Below are positions 13,438 through 27,020 of a stretch of DNA of 64,000 nucleotides, piece by piece. The translations under genes were made by a program, and so were the position numbers. The DNA is from Artocarpus heterophyllus. Taxonomy: Eukaryota; Streptophyta; Magnoliopsida; Rosales; Moraceae. The notes under the pieces are model-generated. The model searched no databases. It worked only from the letters and a program-made list of their open reading frames with translations, and was not told where the DNA came from. The first letter of the stretch is position 1; each line of letters begins with the position of its first letter. Location of the stretch: contig CM046337.1 of assembly GCA_025403435.1 (NCBI GenBank), forward strand, positions 8,247,015 through 8,311,014, read 5' to 3'.

Positions 13438-14067
13438 TCAATTTTCAGCTATTGTGTCACGCCTACCAACTGAGTTCTGCAAGATTTCGGAGCGTAGAAG
13501 CTGATAATGTGCAGCTCTTTCCCTAAAAAAATCCTCCCGCCGTAGAGTTCGTGGGAGAGAGTAGACTGAAACAGGAGACTCAAGGTCCTCCAATTCGGGA
13601 CTTGGAACCTCTGTTCTGCAAAGAGGGCAATTGGAGTGATTGAGAAACCATGTGTCTATGCAGGAAATATGGAAGGAGTGAGAGCATCTAGGCAAATGTC
13701 TCAGCCACTCTCCCTCCTTGAATTCCCCCAAGCACACCGCACAATCTGCACTCCTCGTCTTGTTCGCTTCTCTTTCACTCTCTTCCTTGAACTGGGAGAC
13801 ACGAAGGGAATGGATAGTGGAAAAATCGAGCCCATGGCTGTTAAACTGAAGGGAAGGATCATCGGCATTTGATCCGTCTAAAAGCCGCCTCCTCGGAACC
13901 TGGTTTCTTGACAAGGTTATCCGCTGGAACAGGCAGCAAAGTTGCACGCCTATCCTGAAGTAACTGAATACAAGGATTATGGCATAGATCATGGCGACCG
14001 AGGCAATCACCCATGGACTCAAATGCGAAGGTGTCGCGGCATCATTTGAATCTGGACTGAGAGACAT
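13438..14067 (-). CDS. ATL-family RING-H2 E3 ubiquitin ligase
   Basis: Intronless gene for a 209-residue membrane-anchored E3 ligase. One hydrophobic segment (about residues 19-40) is followed by a basic stretch (RRRLLDG), the ATL-specific GLD motif (residues 79-81, in [12 protein letters not shown]) and a RING-H2 finger with C109, C112, C128, H130, H133, C136, C147 and C150 ([25 protein letters not shown]). The Trp after the sixth ligand, which contacts the E2 in this family, is present. Single exon, N-terminal anchor and length all fit ATL proteins, which act in stress and defence responses with varied substrates. I cannot assign an ATL number. All zinc ligands are intact, so activity is expected. 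Confidence 0.93.
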   Translation of the reverse strand: MSLSPDSNDAATPSHLSPWVIASVAMIYAIILVFSYFRIGVQLCCLFQRITLSRNQVPRRRLLDGSNADDPSLQFNSHGLDFSTIHSLRVSQFKEESEREANKTRSADCAVCLGEFKEGEWLRHLPRCSHSFHISCIDTWFLNHSNCPLCRTEVPSPELEDLESPVSVYSLPRTLRREDFFRERAAHYQLLRSEILQNSVGRRDTIAEN

Positions 14068-14794
14068 ATTTGAAGTAGATTAAAAGTTGTAGACAGAGCC
14101 TAACGAAGTTATAAACTTTTTACAAAACTAACAATTACCAAATATCTGTCTGTACTCAAAAGGCAAAATATAAAGGTGATGAAACGCGATGAGATCAAAG
14201 ATCATTGATGTGGACTGGCGAGGCTGGTGATGATATTGAGAATAATATTCACCTTCAAAAGCACTACCATTCGATTCTGTACAAGATTATTACGATTTTT
14301 GGGCATGGTTTTTTCTTTTGGAGCTAGATGATTCCGAGGCATATTAGAAACCCAATGAGGCTTGGAGCTAGAAGATGTTACCGAGGTTGGATTCTGATAG
14401 TTTAACCAAAAAAGTTAAAGCACAACTGTCAAAACAAATTTCACATTACTACCTGAAAGTTGAGATTTAACCTAAATAACAATAAGCTGGGATTTTCTGA
14501 GAGAAATTTTGGAATGTTCAATAACCGAAACACTAAAGTAACTATATATATTTAAATCAAATTCCAATTTGCTTTCCATCTAAGGTAAGATGAAAAGAAA
14601 AATGTCATATTTTAAGATATACAAAAGCCTCAACACTCGGAAAAAACATGCTAAAGATTGTGTTAACTAGCTTTGTCATTTGAACTTCCAAATCCAGAAA
14701 ACAAAGTATCCCATTTACACCAAAATGAAAAAACCCCACCATAAACTCTGAATTTTTTATCTTTACGCAACGAACCCAAAACTCAAAAATCATT
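14068..14794. other. Spacer between ATL and the DUF1635 gene
   Basis: Both flanking genes run on the minus strand, so this contains the ATL promoter and the 3' untranslated region of the DUF1635 gene. AT-rich; no further gene or repeat recognised. Confidence 0.5.
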
Positions 14795-16641
14795 TCAATG
14801 GAGCCTCTGTCTCTTCCCAATAGGAATCGAAAATTGGTCACTAAATCTGGAACTCGAAGTGGTCAACATGACTGAATTGTTGAAGCATGGACTATTAGAA
14901 GAACCACCACCAGCACCGAAATTTAACATCGAAGCCGAACACGTTTGGGAATAGGCCAATGAATTGAGCGCCCCTTGAGCGGCCTCAGCGCCTTTGATTG
15001 AAACCGGCGGAATCTTGACAGGCTGCAAGGGAGGGGGGTTCCGCCACCGGGGTAGCGGTCCCGCCACAAGAAGCGTCTGAAGGAGAGGGCCGGCCTCCAT
15101 AACAGCCTGCAGCAGTTTCCCCTTCTGAGGCAGAGTCTTCCCTTTTGCAAGATTGGCGATCACATGATCCATCTTCGGAGCGTTGTAGTGATGAACAAAG
15201 GGCTGATTTGCAAACCCGATGTGGCTAGAATCAGCAACGTTGATGTTGGAGAACTCGGGGGAGGAGACGGCGTCCAAGAAGGAGTCGACGGGGGATGAGT
15301 TGTGGGAATGGTGGTTGTAGGTGTTTTCGGAGAGGCTGTTCGACTCTGTTATGCTTGAGTTTGCCTTGTTTGCAGGCAATAAGAGAGGGCTTTCTGGGTT
15401 GGAATGAGGAATAATATTGTTGGGAAATTGATCATGAGGACTTGGATTGGAATTAGAAGAAAGCATGCTGATCTTGTTGAGGAGTTTCTGAAGCTGGTAT
15501 CTTGCTTCGTCTCTTTCCTTCTGCGCAGTTTTCAAGAGATCAAGCAACCTCTTCACGCACTCTTCACTCTTTCTCATTTGTTCTTTGGCTTCCATTTTTA
15601 CCGAATCTAGTTCTACCGTTGTGCAGAGAAGCTTGTGCTTAAGTTCTTCAATATTCTGTCCAGTAGAAAAAAACAGTTGAGCTAATGATAATATGAGAAA
15701 TAAAGATTGGATTAAAGGGCTTCACACAAGGGATGATCAAACATCAAACTCGACAAGGGCATCAAACTTTTTGACCAAAAAAAAGGGTTTTTTTTTTTTC
15801 AGAATTTCATTAGTAGGGTTTCAGAATAAAACCAGATTGATGAGCAAGAAATTCAAAGTTAGGGAGAACAGAAAATTCTAGCAACAAGGGCCCATGCAGA
15901 TTCCTGTTCTCTTAGGTCAAACATTGCTTCTCTTTTCGGAGAGAAAATGAAAAAAAAAAAAAAGAGGAAAAAGAGCAGAAGTTAAAAAGTGAGTACTGTC
16001 ACCGTTAAACCTACTCTAACAACAAAAATTGTGAAATGGGGCCCTATAAGAACTTGATGCCATAAAAATATCACAAGCTTCCATCAACAACGACATGTGT
16101 ATTACTCAAAAGTTTCAGCCAATGGGTGTTGTGTTATGTTTCATGGCAGCACACGTGAAAGTTATCACTTATGCTAAGGAAATTCCCAAGGTAACAAATA
16201 CTGTTAAATGGTACGGCAACGGAAGTAAAAAAAAAAAAAAAAGGAAAATTGACAATTTTTATAATAAAACCTGGAACTCTTGTGGGTATATGGTCTATGC
16301 GAGACTGAAAAAAGCTCAAAAAATTTTGTTGCAGTCTTTTTAATATAAGACTTTTTGTTGTACAAATAAACAAAAAAGATTTGGAAAATGAAGCCAATGC
16401 TTTAGTCAGAAGAAATGGCTATTAAACTGAGATGAGGATTAAAAGGACAATGAAAGAAACAATTAGATGGAAAAAAACTTGAATTAAAGTATCATTAGCA
16501 GCCAAAGTAAATAAGACACATTTAAGCAAAAAAAAAAAAAAACGGAGAAATGTGAGTGAGTGAGTGAAGAAGAAGAAGAAATGATGAAGAATGCAGGAAG
16601 CCCACCTCTTGATAAGTCCATAATGAACCCAAGTCCTCCAT
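14795..16641 (-). CDS. DUF1635 family protein
   Basis: Plant-specific protein of unknown function (Pfam DUF1635), 298 residues. Exon 1 (16641-16606) encodes only MEDLGSLWTYQE; exon 2 (15655-14795) carries the rest, joined in phase 0 over an intron of 950 bases with GT-AG ends. Residues about 13-77 form a predicted coiled coil (EELKHKLL, VELDSVKMEA, QKERDEARYQLQKLLNKI). A Ser/Asn-rich middle follows, with the conserved SPVDSFLDAVSSPEFS at 133-148, then the conserved block from LAKGKTLPQKGKLLQAVM to VAGPLPRWRNPPPL (181-222). The C-terminus ends in a basic GKRQRLH tail that could be a nuclear signal. The short first exon was identified from the family's LWSYQE-type N-terminus. From memory, the Arabidopsis gene between RIBA3 and the PTPLA-like gene is also DUF1635. 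Confidence 0.88.
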
Positions 16642-19600
16642 AGTCTGATGATATTACTATACTGCCGGAGAAAATATTTGCAGAAAAAGAAAAAAGGAAA
16701 AAGAAGGAAAGAAGAGTAGGAGACTAGGGAGTTCTTACAGAGCCAATTGTTGAGTCATTTTAATAGACCAATGAAGCCCATAAAAGGACAAAGAAAAGGA
16801 GAGAGAGAAGTCAGGAGAGAGAGAGAGAGATGGCCTTCCCACTAAGTTCCAAAGAAAGACGGCGACATCAAAGAAAATTAAGAAATGCCAAAACCTTTCA
16901 TATTAGAGACCTTTTCAATTTTTCTTTTTTCTTTTTCTTTTTTCCTACTTAACTCTGTTCATAATATTAAATTTTATTGAAAACCCTTCCACTCTTTCAG
17001 GACGTTTGTCTCTTTGCTGAAAGAATTTCGGTCTATTATTTGTATGCAATTGCATTACTATATTCGTTGGATTTTCCTTTTATATAATTTTGTTATTTTA
17101 TTATAAAAAATAATTACTGTTATTTTTATTATGCCAATATAAGATAATTGAAATATTATATTTACGTAGGAAAAATTAAACAGCTATTTTTCCTCCTAAG
17201 AAAAAGTTCGCCAATATATATATATTACAAAAAAAAAGGAAATAAAAGCTAGCTGTCAGTGATTTACGGCTTTACGCGGTTTTGTGTGTTGTATAATTAT
17301 TGGGTTTCCTTATTTATCCCCGTTAATAAATTGCATTTCCCTCGTTGGCCTTCCGAGTCAAATGAACAAATAGGAATTATTACGAGAAAAGAGGGAAAAA
17401 ACAAAAAAGGAAAGGGAAATAAAGAAGAACAAAATGGAGAAGTCTAGCCAATAATGGCGCGCTTTTGATTATTGGATTTCGAATCTAAATAGGGTAAAAC
17501 TCGAAGGTAAATAATCATTTTATTTTTTATAAAAAGATTTTTTTGGCTAAGCTTGACAAGATTTTACATAAATAATTCATAACACCAATTCCGATATAGA
17601 AACAATTTGTAAATCTCAATGATAATACTATATCTGTCAGGAAAAAATTATAAAAGTGATATATATATTTTCTGATAGTATAAAGTGATAAATTTTGACA
17701 TTTATTTTTCTCTTTTATATCTTAATATATAATGTTATTTCAAATATTACATAGAGTTTTATCGTGAATTTTAAGTTTTAGAATTACAATAGGAAAACTT
17801 TTTAATTTTCAAGAAACAAATATGTAATTATGTTTGTGAAGTGAAGATATATAGGATGGGTTACCGGGATGATTTTATACTCAAATTATAGGAACAACTA
17901 GTATTGTAAAAATAAAAATAAAAATTGAAAGTAGATAGAATCCAACTAAATTGTTATACCTTTTATATTACTTATATGTAAATTTTAACATTTAGAATTC
18001 TAAATAATAATTGAAACAACAACAACAACAATCCGAATGTCAAATTTTGACATTGGCATTGTAAGTTGATATCTCTATTGTTAAAAATCAAGGTTATAAT
18101 TATGTTGGTTATGTTTTTAGTTTTAGTCTTATTTTCTTTCTATTTTCTCCATGATGGTAATGATTGACACTAGACTTTAGAAACATCTCTGGTTTTATTT
18201 GTTTAAGAAAAATTTATATGGCCACTCATGATCTCTCACCAAAACGTTGAAATGACCTTCGGTAATCATTGTAATATGGTGCTAATATGATTGCATTTTA
18301 TGGAGACTATTGGTGGTGTCATATAATGCCTAAATCACACATCCACAAAATCTATGTCTACTATAAAAAAAAAACACTTGGATACTGTAAAAAATATATA
18401 TAAGAAGTTCAGTTATACAAGAACAAGAGTTGCATTCTATTCAAGAGAGAGAAGATTTAAGACAACCCTTCAAATTAAAGACTAATTTCGAGGGGTGAAA
18501 TTTTTGTAAGTATGAAAATGATAGTCATTGTGTAAAGACGGCTTCATTTGGGAAACATGTTAAAAAAACAAGTCCAGTTTACTAGAATGCAAAGCTCTCA
18601 CATGCTATCATGAAAAGTAAAAATTGTTACAGTGTAAAACTCTCGTATACTACATTATTAGGATGTCTCCTTCCTACTGTATTTTAGCAGTGATCAAAAG
18701 ACGAATTCAAAGAGAGAGACACACACGATCATCTCTTTCACGCTTAGACGCATTCAGTCAATCTAATTCCATTGGAATGCACATTCATTCTCCTTCATGT
18801 ACTTGCTCGTCTATTTTCATTCTCATCCACAAAAAGCTCTCTAAGCTATTATTTTCTATTTTTTCAATCCTTTCTCTCTATAATAAGATCACTAAATATT
18901 ATAGTAGTCGTAGCTCTCACATTTATTGTTACTTTATTTGTTTTCTGCATTTTATTGCTCATTTACAATATATCCTAAATCGATTCGACTCTTTCAACGT
19001 CGTTCAGTATAAATCATTGGCCCTTAATACGATTTGACTGGAGATTTTACCATTTAACAAAACCTCGTCCCTTGCTAATTAAAATTTGTGGAAAAGAGTT
19101 TTTAGTTTTCCATTTATTTTCAAATGATGTCTATACATGAACCGGGTCTAATGCAGTGTTGTCTCGACTTTAACGTAACTTTCATATTGATCTCCAATGA
19201 CATCAAATATTTGTACAATTATTATACACACACGCAAACATACATATTTGTGCGTTGAAATGTTGGGTTGTAGATCATCATATTGTTGAGATAAATAGCA
19301 CTATAGGATGGTCCTTAGATTATCAGTTTAGGGGGTGGTACTAGATTGCCTTTTGAACTGCCCGAGAAAACTGAACTCATCAACCATATAATAGTTGAGT
19401 TATTATATGTTATCTTATTCTTATTCTGTAGGATTACTTTTCCCGTAATTTATCCAAATATGGTTCTACGATATTATGCTTACCAGAGAGATTTTCATAT
19501 TAATATTAGTTCAGCATTATGTTAATCGTTCCCCTTTGTTTTGTATAAGTAAACGTAAATTTGATTGAGATCTCAAAGTATGAGGTCGTATTTAAATGTC

Positions 19601-22287
19601 ATATAGTTTTTAATATTTGCTTCGTGTTCGAACAACCCTTGAGAACTACGATTTTCCCCAAAACGGTCCATTGATCATTATATTTAACATACACTTGGAC
19701 ATAATTTTCAATGAAAATCTTGTGAACTAATCAATTTACGATGTGACATGTTCATTGTTCCATGTTTCTTACTACACATATTCTCCCAATGAAAATTAAA
19801 CCACAAGATACTCCATAACTTAAACGATATTCGTCATTTAAAAGACAATAAGTGTGTGTTTGGAACTAACTAAATATAGTGTAAAGCTCTCAATAATTAT
19901 AATAAAGAGTAAAAGAAAATTACTATAGTGTAAAGCTTTTACATGCTACAGTTCATAAACTTGTATAATGGCGTGTTCTTTGGACAGTTGTACAGCTAGC
20001 TATCATACCATAACCATAATTGATAACTCTAACATTTATCATTTACAAGACAATTTATAAATAATAAAAAAAAAATAAGAGGAATACTTTTTGTACTATA
20101 CTTGCTTGTTCTCATTATAACAAATGAGAAACAGAAAAACAAAACAAAAACAAATAAACAAAAGTTCCAAGCAAAATTATGACTTTAGTTTGTTTTGGAT
20201 CAAGTATATTCCTTCACTTCATGCACAACTGAAATCTAAAATGAGAGTCGCATTTGCTTCATATATGTTGCAAACCCACGTGCAGCTAGCTTACAGAATT
20301 TGTGGCAGTTAGACTCAGACAAAAATAATAATAATACAAAATTTAATTCATGGTCGAATTTTCAGTACAAAATCCACCCTGACAAAACCTCGTTCTGACT
20401 TCTGACGGAGACAAACGCACATGGATGAGGTCCTCTACTCCTTAGGAATTCCAAAGATAAACGAAAAGAAAACAAAAAATAAACCAGAAAAACAGTTTGT
20501 TTAATTTAAGCAATTTATACCGGACAAAACGGTTTCGGCACTCTTTGAAAAATTTATATCATTATCCTGTATTTACATTTGGAGAAGTATAACGCAAACC
20601 AGTGTCATACCAAAGTTCTATACCCCTTCGATCCCAGCCGTCCGATTAATTACGTATGATGTTTGCTTACATTATTATTTACATCATTTTCCCCTAATCT
20701 AAAAGCTAGGATCAAGTAGTGTACACTTTGTGTACAACCATTGTAAGCCAAATAAAATGTTAGTATTTAGGTATTATTTTAATTTCTAGACAATGATGTT
20801 TGTACTATAGAATACGAGAGCTTGACATTATAACATATTTATATATTATGCTTAAACATAATAGTATATAGAAACTTTTACACTGTAACGTATTTTTATT
20901 TTACACTATACCATGTAAGAGCTTTATACTATAATAGTTAATATTTATATGATTTAATATTTGAGTATGTGACTTATGTGGGGTTATCTAAATTAGGCTA
21001 GAAACAAGACAAAGCTGCTTAATTTCAATATAGTGTCGCTTACGACAAAACTTCTTATTTTAATGTACTTTGGTCACTAAATACAATGAATCTACTTGCT
21101 TACACCGTGTAAGTAAGTGAATATTTATGTGTTTATTCTTTAATCTTTTCTCCTTTATCGTTTTGATACCAATAATAGTTGACTATTTCTCTAATACGTG
21201 TTAAATATATGGACGCAAAATTGCACTATTAAGTGGTCTAAACTACTGTACATTGTGGGTTATGGCCATATTTCCTCATTGGACTTTTACTACTTGAAAA
21301 TATACTTCATAGTGCATGCACGTAGTTAAATTTTGGTGTATTACGTGCCATGTTACCAAAACCATTTTTTATCACATGGAAAGTTGGAAAGATCATTTGA
21401 CAAAAACGTTACCCTAGATTTGTTTAAAGTCGAAAAACAAAAAAATCCTAAAACGAAGATTTTATAGTAATGTGAACACCAAAAATCTAATGTCTGATCC
21501 CTGATCACCAGAAACAAATACCACCCCATTTCTTTTGTTTCTTTTCTTTTTTTTTTTTTCTCCCAATGTCAACTCTCAATCATGTCCATCGGAGAAACCA
21601 TTTTCAAAACACAACCTTGAGATACAAAGCTAATCATCCCTTAAGTTTTTTTATTTTTTATTTTTTATTTTTATTTCCTTCTTCCTTTTCTTTTGCCAAA
21701 GTGTTAAGGATCCTCTTTTGGATACGCAAAAGAAAAATTAAAATCCTCATTTGAAGCATACATGTTAATTGAAAAGGGCACATGCCTATCTTCTATCGTC
21801 TATCGTCTATTTTCTACCCAAAAAACAATAATAATAAAAAGGCAAAGCAAAGATATATATGGTCTAGGGACTATGGTCTATGCCCTATGCATAATGCTAC
21901 TACAATCGCATTGTAGGGGTATTATAGTAACTTCAGTCAAATTAACTTTGAAAAACGGTCCACAAAAGTGCAGACCAGCCACCCTTTTACCCTCCTCGGT
22001 CGCTTTAACTTGTAACGACTTTACCTGTCGACCTCATCACATAAAATATTTAATAAAACCAAATACAATAGACTTTAAAAAATAGGAAAATATACATCAA
22101 AATAAACAAAAGCTCACAACGACGTCCTCATAATTAGACGGTGCAACGTGTCTTCCCACACTTGGAGAATCCAATCTAGCACCGAGCACTTTAATCAATT
22201 CTTGTATTAAGATATTCCTCAAATTTATTAATTTTTTTTTTAATTTAAGATGTCCCTATCGTTGTGGGGCTTATGGGAAGCTAAATA
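16642..22287. other. AT-rich gene-poor region
   Basis: Begins with the DUF1635 promoter (GA repeats at about 16799-16829). The rest is AT-rich with no frame that looks coding and no tRNA or conserved microRNA sequence I could recognise. Copies of the dispersed TATAAAGCT element lie near 18560-18655, 19852-19990 and 20805-20945. Confidence 0.45.
19852..19990. repeat. Copy of dispersed TATAAAGCT element
   Basis: Contains ATAGTGTAAAGCTCTCAAT and TATAGTGTAAAGCTTTTACA in tandem, between GTGTTTGGAACT and AGTTCATAAAC, the best-preserved example of the shared layout. Confidence 0.45.
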
Positions 22288-22560
22288 CTAGTATGGCCAA
22301 GGCAAGGCCAACGGGAATTGTCTTATCGTGGGCCGCCCCCGCACATGGCCATTAGGTACCAGTCCATGTGACAACCAATCGGAAGAGCGACAAGTGTGCA
22401 AAGTGCCAAGTCGGCAGTGGCGTAGTAGTCCACTCACGTTCCACGCGCGGCTGTCGCTGTCGACACTTGGCGCGTCCACCGCACCAGAAGGCACATGCCC
22501 AATGCGCCTCTCCACGGCCATCACTGCCTTGCATGTGCACCCTTTTTTCTCTTTCAAGTG
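22288..22560. other. GC-rich island of unknown nature
   Basis: About 270 bases clearly richer in G and C than everything around it, open in several frames on both strands at once, which points to base composition rather than a gene. It contains CCAAT (GACAACCAATCGG) and GGGCC-type motifs. Possible promoter-like remnant or captured gene fragment; no family recognised. Confidence 0.4.
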
Positions 22561-22869
22561 CTTGTGTGTTTTGTCCTATGGAAACTTATTTCTTTCAAAT
22601 TTTTGGTTGGTCGTTTTTTGTTTTTGAGTCCTGTACACGAAAGCGGTCTCCTCACGGCATTCCCATGGCTGGGGAATCAATGCTAGTTTTTGGTCCAAGT
22701 GCTAAAAAAAACTCTATTATGTCTGGCCAATTTCGTGTCTTTTATGTGTCATTTACCTTGAGATGTGACTGGTAAGTCTGTGTTTTAAACCATTTAAATC
22801 TAGTCCAATTTTTTACCCCAAAAAAAAAAAATCTATTTGAATTTATATTTGCTATTCGTTTGGTGAATT

Positions 22870-22990
22870 AATTTGAAATCTTTAGTTTAAACTAATACAT
22901 AAAGCTCTCAACAATTATGCTCTGAAGCAAAAACAGTTGCAATATAAAGCTTTTGTATGATATAATTATAAACTCAAATTTTCAGCTCAA
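22870..22990. repeat. Copy of dispersed TATAAAGCT element
   Basis: Shows ACATAAAGCTCTCAACAAT and CAATATAAAGCTTTTGTATG in the same spacing and order as the copy near 19852. Confidence 0.4.
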
Positions 22991-24879
22991 ACCAGTTATC
23001 AAACACCTCATTGATCTGCATACTTTTTGTTTTGATGTGATCTTTATCATATTAACATGGCATGACAAAGTGGTTTTCTTTTTCTTTTCTTGATCTCTAT
23101 AATATGTTTCTTATAATTTGTCATGTGATAGTGAGACGCATCAAAGTTCAAGATTTTATATATCTATGGAGCCCTAGAGGAATTTCCCCACGCTTAATTT
23201 CTCTAGTGCCTTCTTATGGAAAATGCGAAAAGGTTGTTTTTTTTTTCTTTTTTTGTTCTAAGAAAAATGTCGAAACATGCTACACATTTTATGTATATTT
23301 ATGAAAAGTCTACAGTCCACTGGAGTGTAGTATACTTCCACCAATTGATTTGTACCACGAATGATAGACTAGCTAGCTTAGGCAAATGAAAACATGTATA
23401 CTTCCAGTGTATAGTGCTACAGTCGGAAATTGTGGAAATATCTCTGATCAAAGCCGATTATTCCATAAAATACAATTCCTTTCATATTTTAACTTGTAAT
23501 TCACTTCAATCTTAAACTGTCCAGAATTGTTACTTAATATGGCTTTACTCTGATCCTTGTGCTTGTCTCTTTGCTTAAGCCGCACTTCTGTTTTCCAACC
23601 CAAGAAACAAGTTAGAGAAAAAAAGGGTCAATTCTCCACATTTTCTGAACCATATTTATATTATTTAACAATTTTTGCATACTCATGGAGAAGGGATTTA
23701 ACATTAATCTCCCAATTTTAATCATAGGCATATTAGTGTGGAAGATTAATAATTGGTCTTGTTATGAACCTTCTAACATCGAGCAATCCTATTTAACTCT
23801 ATGAAGTATAACTCTGCTATTGATAAAATAGTATGACTCAATCTGAAAAAGTTCATTATATATCAGCATGAGACCTATAATTTTGTAAATAACGGGTTGG
23901 AAACCTATGGGATAAAAAGAATTTTTCTTCTAATATCTCATGCATTGTCGTTGACGATCAAAAGCAAATTGTCAACAAGATCTAGCTAGTTATAATTATG
24001 GCTTCCAGTAGAGCTGATTGGAATTGATATTCATTAATTATGATGATAAGTTGATGGCTATCATGACGTTCATACCAACAATATATAGTTACGATGTTTG
24101 CTGAGCTATAATATGCGTGAGTTTTACTGTGGAATAGATCTCATGAAGACTCAATTTGGTCTGTCCATTTATAATGATATGACATTTTATGATATATCAT
24201 GGAAAAAAGTATTTGGCTAGAATAAATAAGGTCTAGAGCTAATAATATTGCAAAATCATGACTTTTGAGTATATATAATTGATATTTGACCTCATCACCT
24301 TCAAGGTTAAATTGAGTTGGTCATTATGGTGGCTATGATGAATTATCAAACTTTGCCTATACTTTTTATTGAAGGAAAATTTAAAAAAAAAAATTGCCTA
24401 TATCAAACTTTGCCCTATTTGAGCTTATGGGGTAAAACTATATATATCTGTGCTATAAGACACATTAATATATGCATATTTAATATCATAGGATACTCTA
24501 AAAGACTAAAACTACCATATAAGCCAATCGATTTCATCTATAAAAGCACTTCCAATTTTTCAACACAAAATTTGACCACTTATTCAAGACGGTTGGTGCC
24601 TTGGTGGTTTGATCGGTTTGACTGATCTGCGAGAAAAAGTTATGAAATCCTTTTATAAGAGAGTAAAAGCTAAGTCCAAAGTTTGAACAGAAGTACTCGG
24701 AATTCTCTTTTTGTAGGAAAAGCACTAAACAAAGAGATCACGGCCTCATAACATGTATTAATATGTAGGGGAGAGGCAGATCATGAGTTGGTGTGTGGCG
24801 GCAGAGTGAGAAAATGATGTTTTCATATACAGCAAAAGCGGCTTTGTCTCCTTCAAAAAGTATGACCTATGTCTGAAAT

Positions 24880-24911
24880 AATTTTATTTTATTTTATTTT
24901 ATTTTATTTTC
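24880..24911. repeat. (ATTTT)n microsatellite
   Basis: About six perfect ATTTT units in a row. Confidence 0.9.
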
Positions 24912-25668
24912 TGTTTTGGCTTCAAATGATTAGATTCGATGGGGGTTGAGGGGCGGTGATACTCCTTGTGAAAAACAAAAAAAAGTTACAAAAAAAAGTA
25001 CAAAAGGAGATCTTTTGGAGCCAAGGTGAATTATGAGCTTGTGAAAGAATACTACCTAACTGAAGAAATGGCCAAAAAAAAAAAAACATTTCTAAGGACT
25101 ATAGTCAGTCAGAAAAAAGTCAAACCGGGTCCCTTTGGGACAAAATCATTGCCATTAGAATGATTAGAAGAGAGTGGTAAATAGTTAAAGCCAACAACCA
25201 TGCAGCTTGTTATTAATGGCATTGCTTGTCTCCTGACCTTGTTGCCCATTAGAAACATCTATCTTAGATGCTAGGAGGGCATGGAAGATATATGTGAGAT
25301 ATATATATATGTACCAAAATATTTATCAAAAATGACATGTATCATGATATGGGCTGTATTTGGACAACCATTTTTTGATGCCATATAAACCTATTGTAGA
25401 AGAGCACGTGTGCAAACGGAGACAGGTGTAGAGACATATTCTCCATGTATTAATGATTATATATTGTATGCAGTGAGTCGCCAAGAAACATTCTTTTTGG
25501 TGTTACCTAAAACATTCTTTACACGGCCGAGTTGAAACTATTTGTCCTTCAAAGTTTCATTGCCAAACTACGCAAAGCCCTTCAATCATCAATATTCTTC
25601 ACGAAGAAAATAGTTTCCTTGATATGTATTCATTAATGTGACCTTAAAATATTATGTCCTTTCATGAA

Positions 25669-25699
<31 letters not shown>

Positions 25700-26784
25700 C
25701 TTCTTGTACCAAAACTACCTCTATATTCGCAAAATAAATAAATAAAACTATATATGAAGCACATAAGTTTAATGTGGCGGCAAAATGTTAGACTTTGAAA
25801 GAAGGTTCATATATCTTCGTGCACCATTAGAAGGAAAAAAAAAAAAAAAGCCTTGCTAAGTCACTTGCATACCTAAATGTGGCCTAAAAATTTTAATATA
25901 TATATATAGTGTTGGAAAATCAAATTTTAACATTAAAGTTTTAACTGTTATAGTCTAAAACAAAAATTTACTACAATATAAAACTTCACGTACTACAATG
26001 TTTAAGTTTCAATTTTATTTCAAACATTGGCATATTGGCAACAAGCCAGTGAAATAAAAGAAATCAAGGGGAAAAAAAAAAATCACTATAAAATCCAGTA
26101 GTTAATAGGAAAAGAAAAGAAAATAAGGTGATCCCAAATGGAGATGAGGCTTAGAATCTGTTTCCGATCGATGTCCAAATCAATGGCCAAGTTAGAATTT
26201 TGAAACGTAAAATCCAAGCCAAATCCAATGTCTTGGATGTCCAATCAAATGGCTGTCAGTTTAGAGGCAAATCGGATGTCTGTTTCGACGTGAAAGCAAG
26301 ATATATAATTTAAAATAGTGAACATTATGCTTGATGGCCTTGAGAGTTGATTTATTGGGTTATTGTCTAATATGGTATTTTCGGAGAGATTTGGATGGAC
26401 CACGCGATCTTAATCATATAGCTATCCTAGGTCCATGTCAACTATCAAGGCACTTGATCATCAAAGTGTCCTTTCCTTGGATTGTTTTTCATAATCCAAT
26501 CCAACTTCTGCTTCTGTATTATAAGCTTAATTATTGAATCTGCTTAATAATATGTAGCACTACTAGCTACTACTTCAGCAAAAGAGACAACACATGCATA
26601 CGTTGTATACATGCGTACTTTTAAAATGAAATAATTTATAAAAATATATAGCTGAATTAGGACACCATTTACGACGGATAATTGGCGCAGTATTATAAGA
26701 AATTAAAATTTGGACTCTTATAAAAGTGCTAAATACAGCATATCTTATGTTATAAAAAAATACGTGTCTACTTTATTTTAGAGG

Positions 26785-27020
26785 TATCAATTTAGGCCGG
26801 ACAAACGGATTGGCTTGTGACACATCTTTTTTTGACCTAAACCAAATCAAAGATTTAAGCTCAAAATAGAATCGTGTTAGGCCGGGCTGATTAAATATTT
26901 ATTTTTAAATTTTTTAATTCTCTTATAAATATTTGGATAACACGGGCTGAATTGGGCCACTCTTTTCATTAACTGCCCGACCCTATTTTTCTTTCGGCCC
27001 GTGTGGGCTGAGACACCCCT
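26785..27020. mobile_element. Candidate hAT-like short element
   Basis: Left end GAGGTATCAATTTAGGCCGG and right end CGGCCCGTGTGGGCTGAGAC then ACCCCTAC resemble each other as imperfect inverted ends (GAGGTRTC versus AGGGGTGTC on the reverse strand), with GGGC-rich subterminal motifs common in plant hAT non-autonomous elements. TACTTTAT/TACTTTCT flank it imperfectly. No coding capacity. Confidence 0.4.

Larger units (their letters stand above)
22561..26784. other. AT-rich gene-poor region
   Basis: No supported gene. Holds dispersed element copies (about 22870-22990 and 25905-26010), an (ATTTT)n run and TA microsatellites near 25673-25699. Confidence 0.45.

Noticed and set aside
18624..19037. 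137-residue + strand frame
   Set aside because: Low-complexity Ser/Phe/Ile composition from AT-rich DNA, no domain, no conserved neighbours.
22288..22775. Several overlapping frames of 62-135 residues on both strands
   Set aside because: All arise from the GC-rich island where stops are rare; none has a domain or codon pattern.
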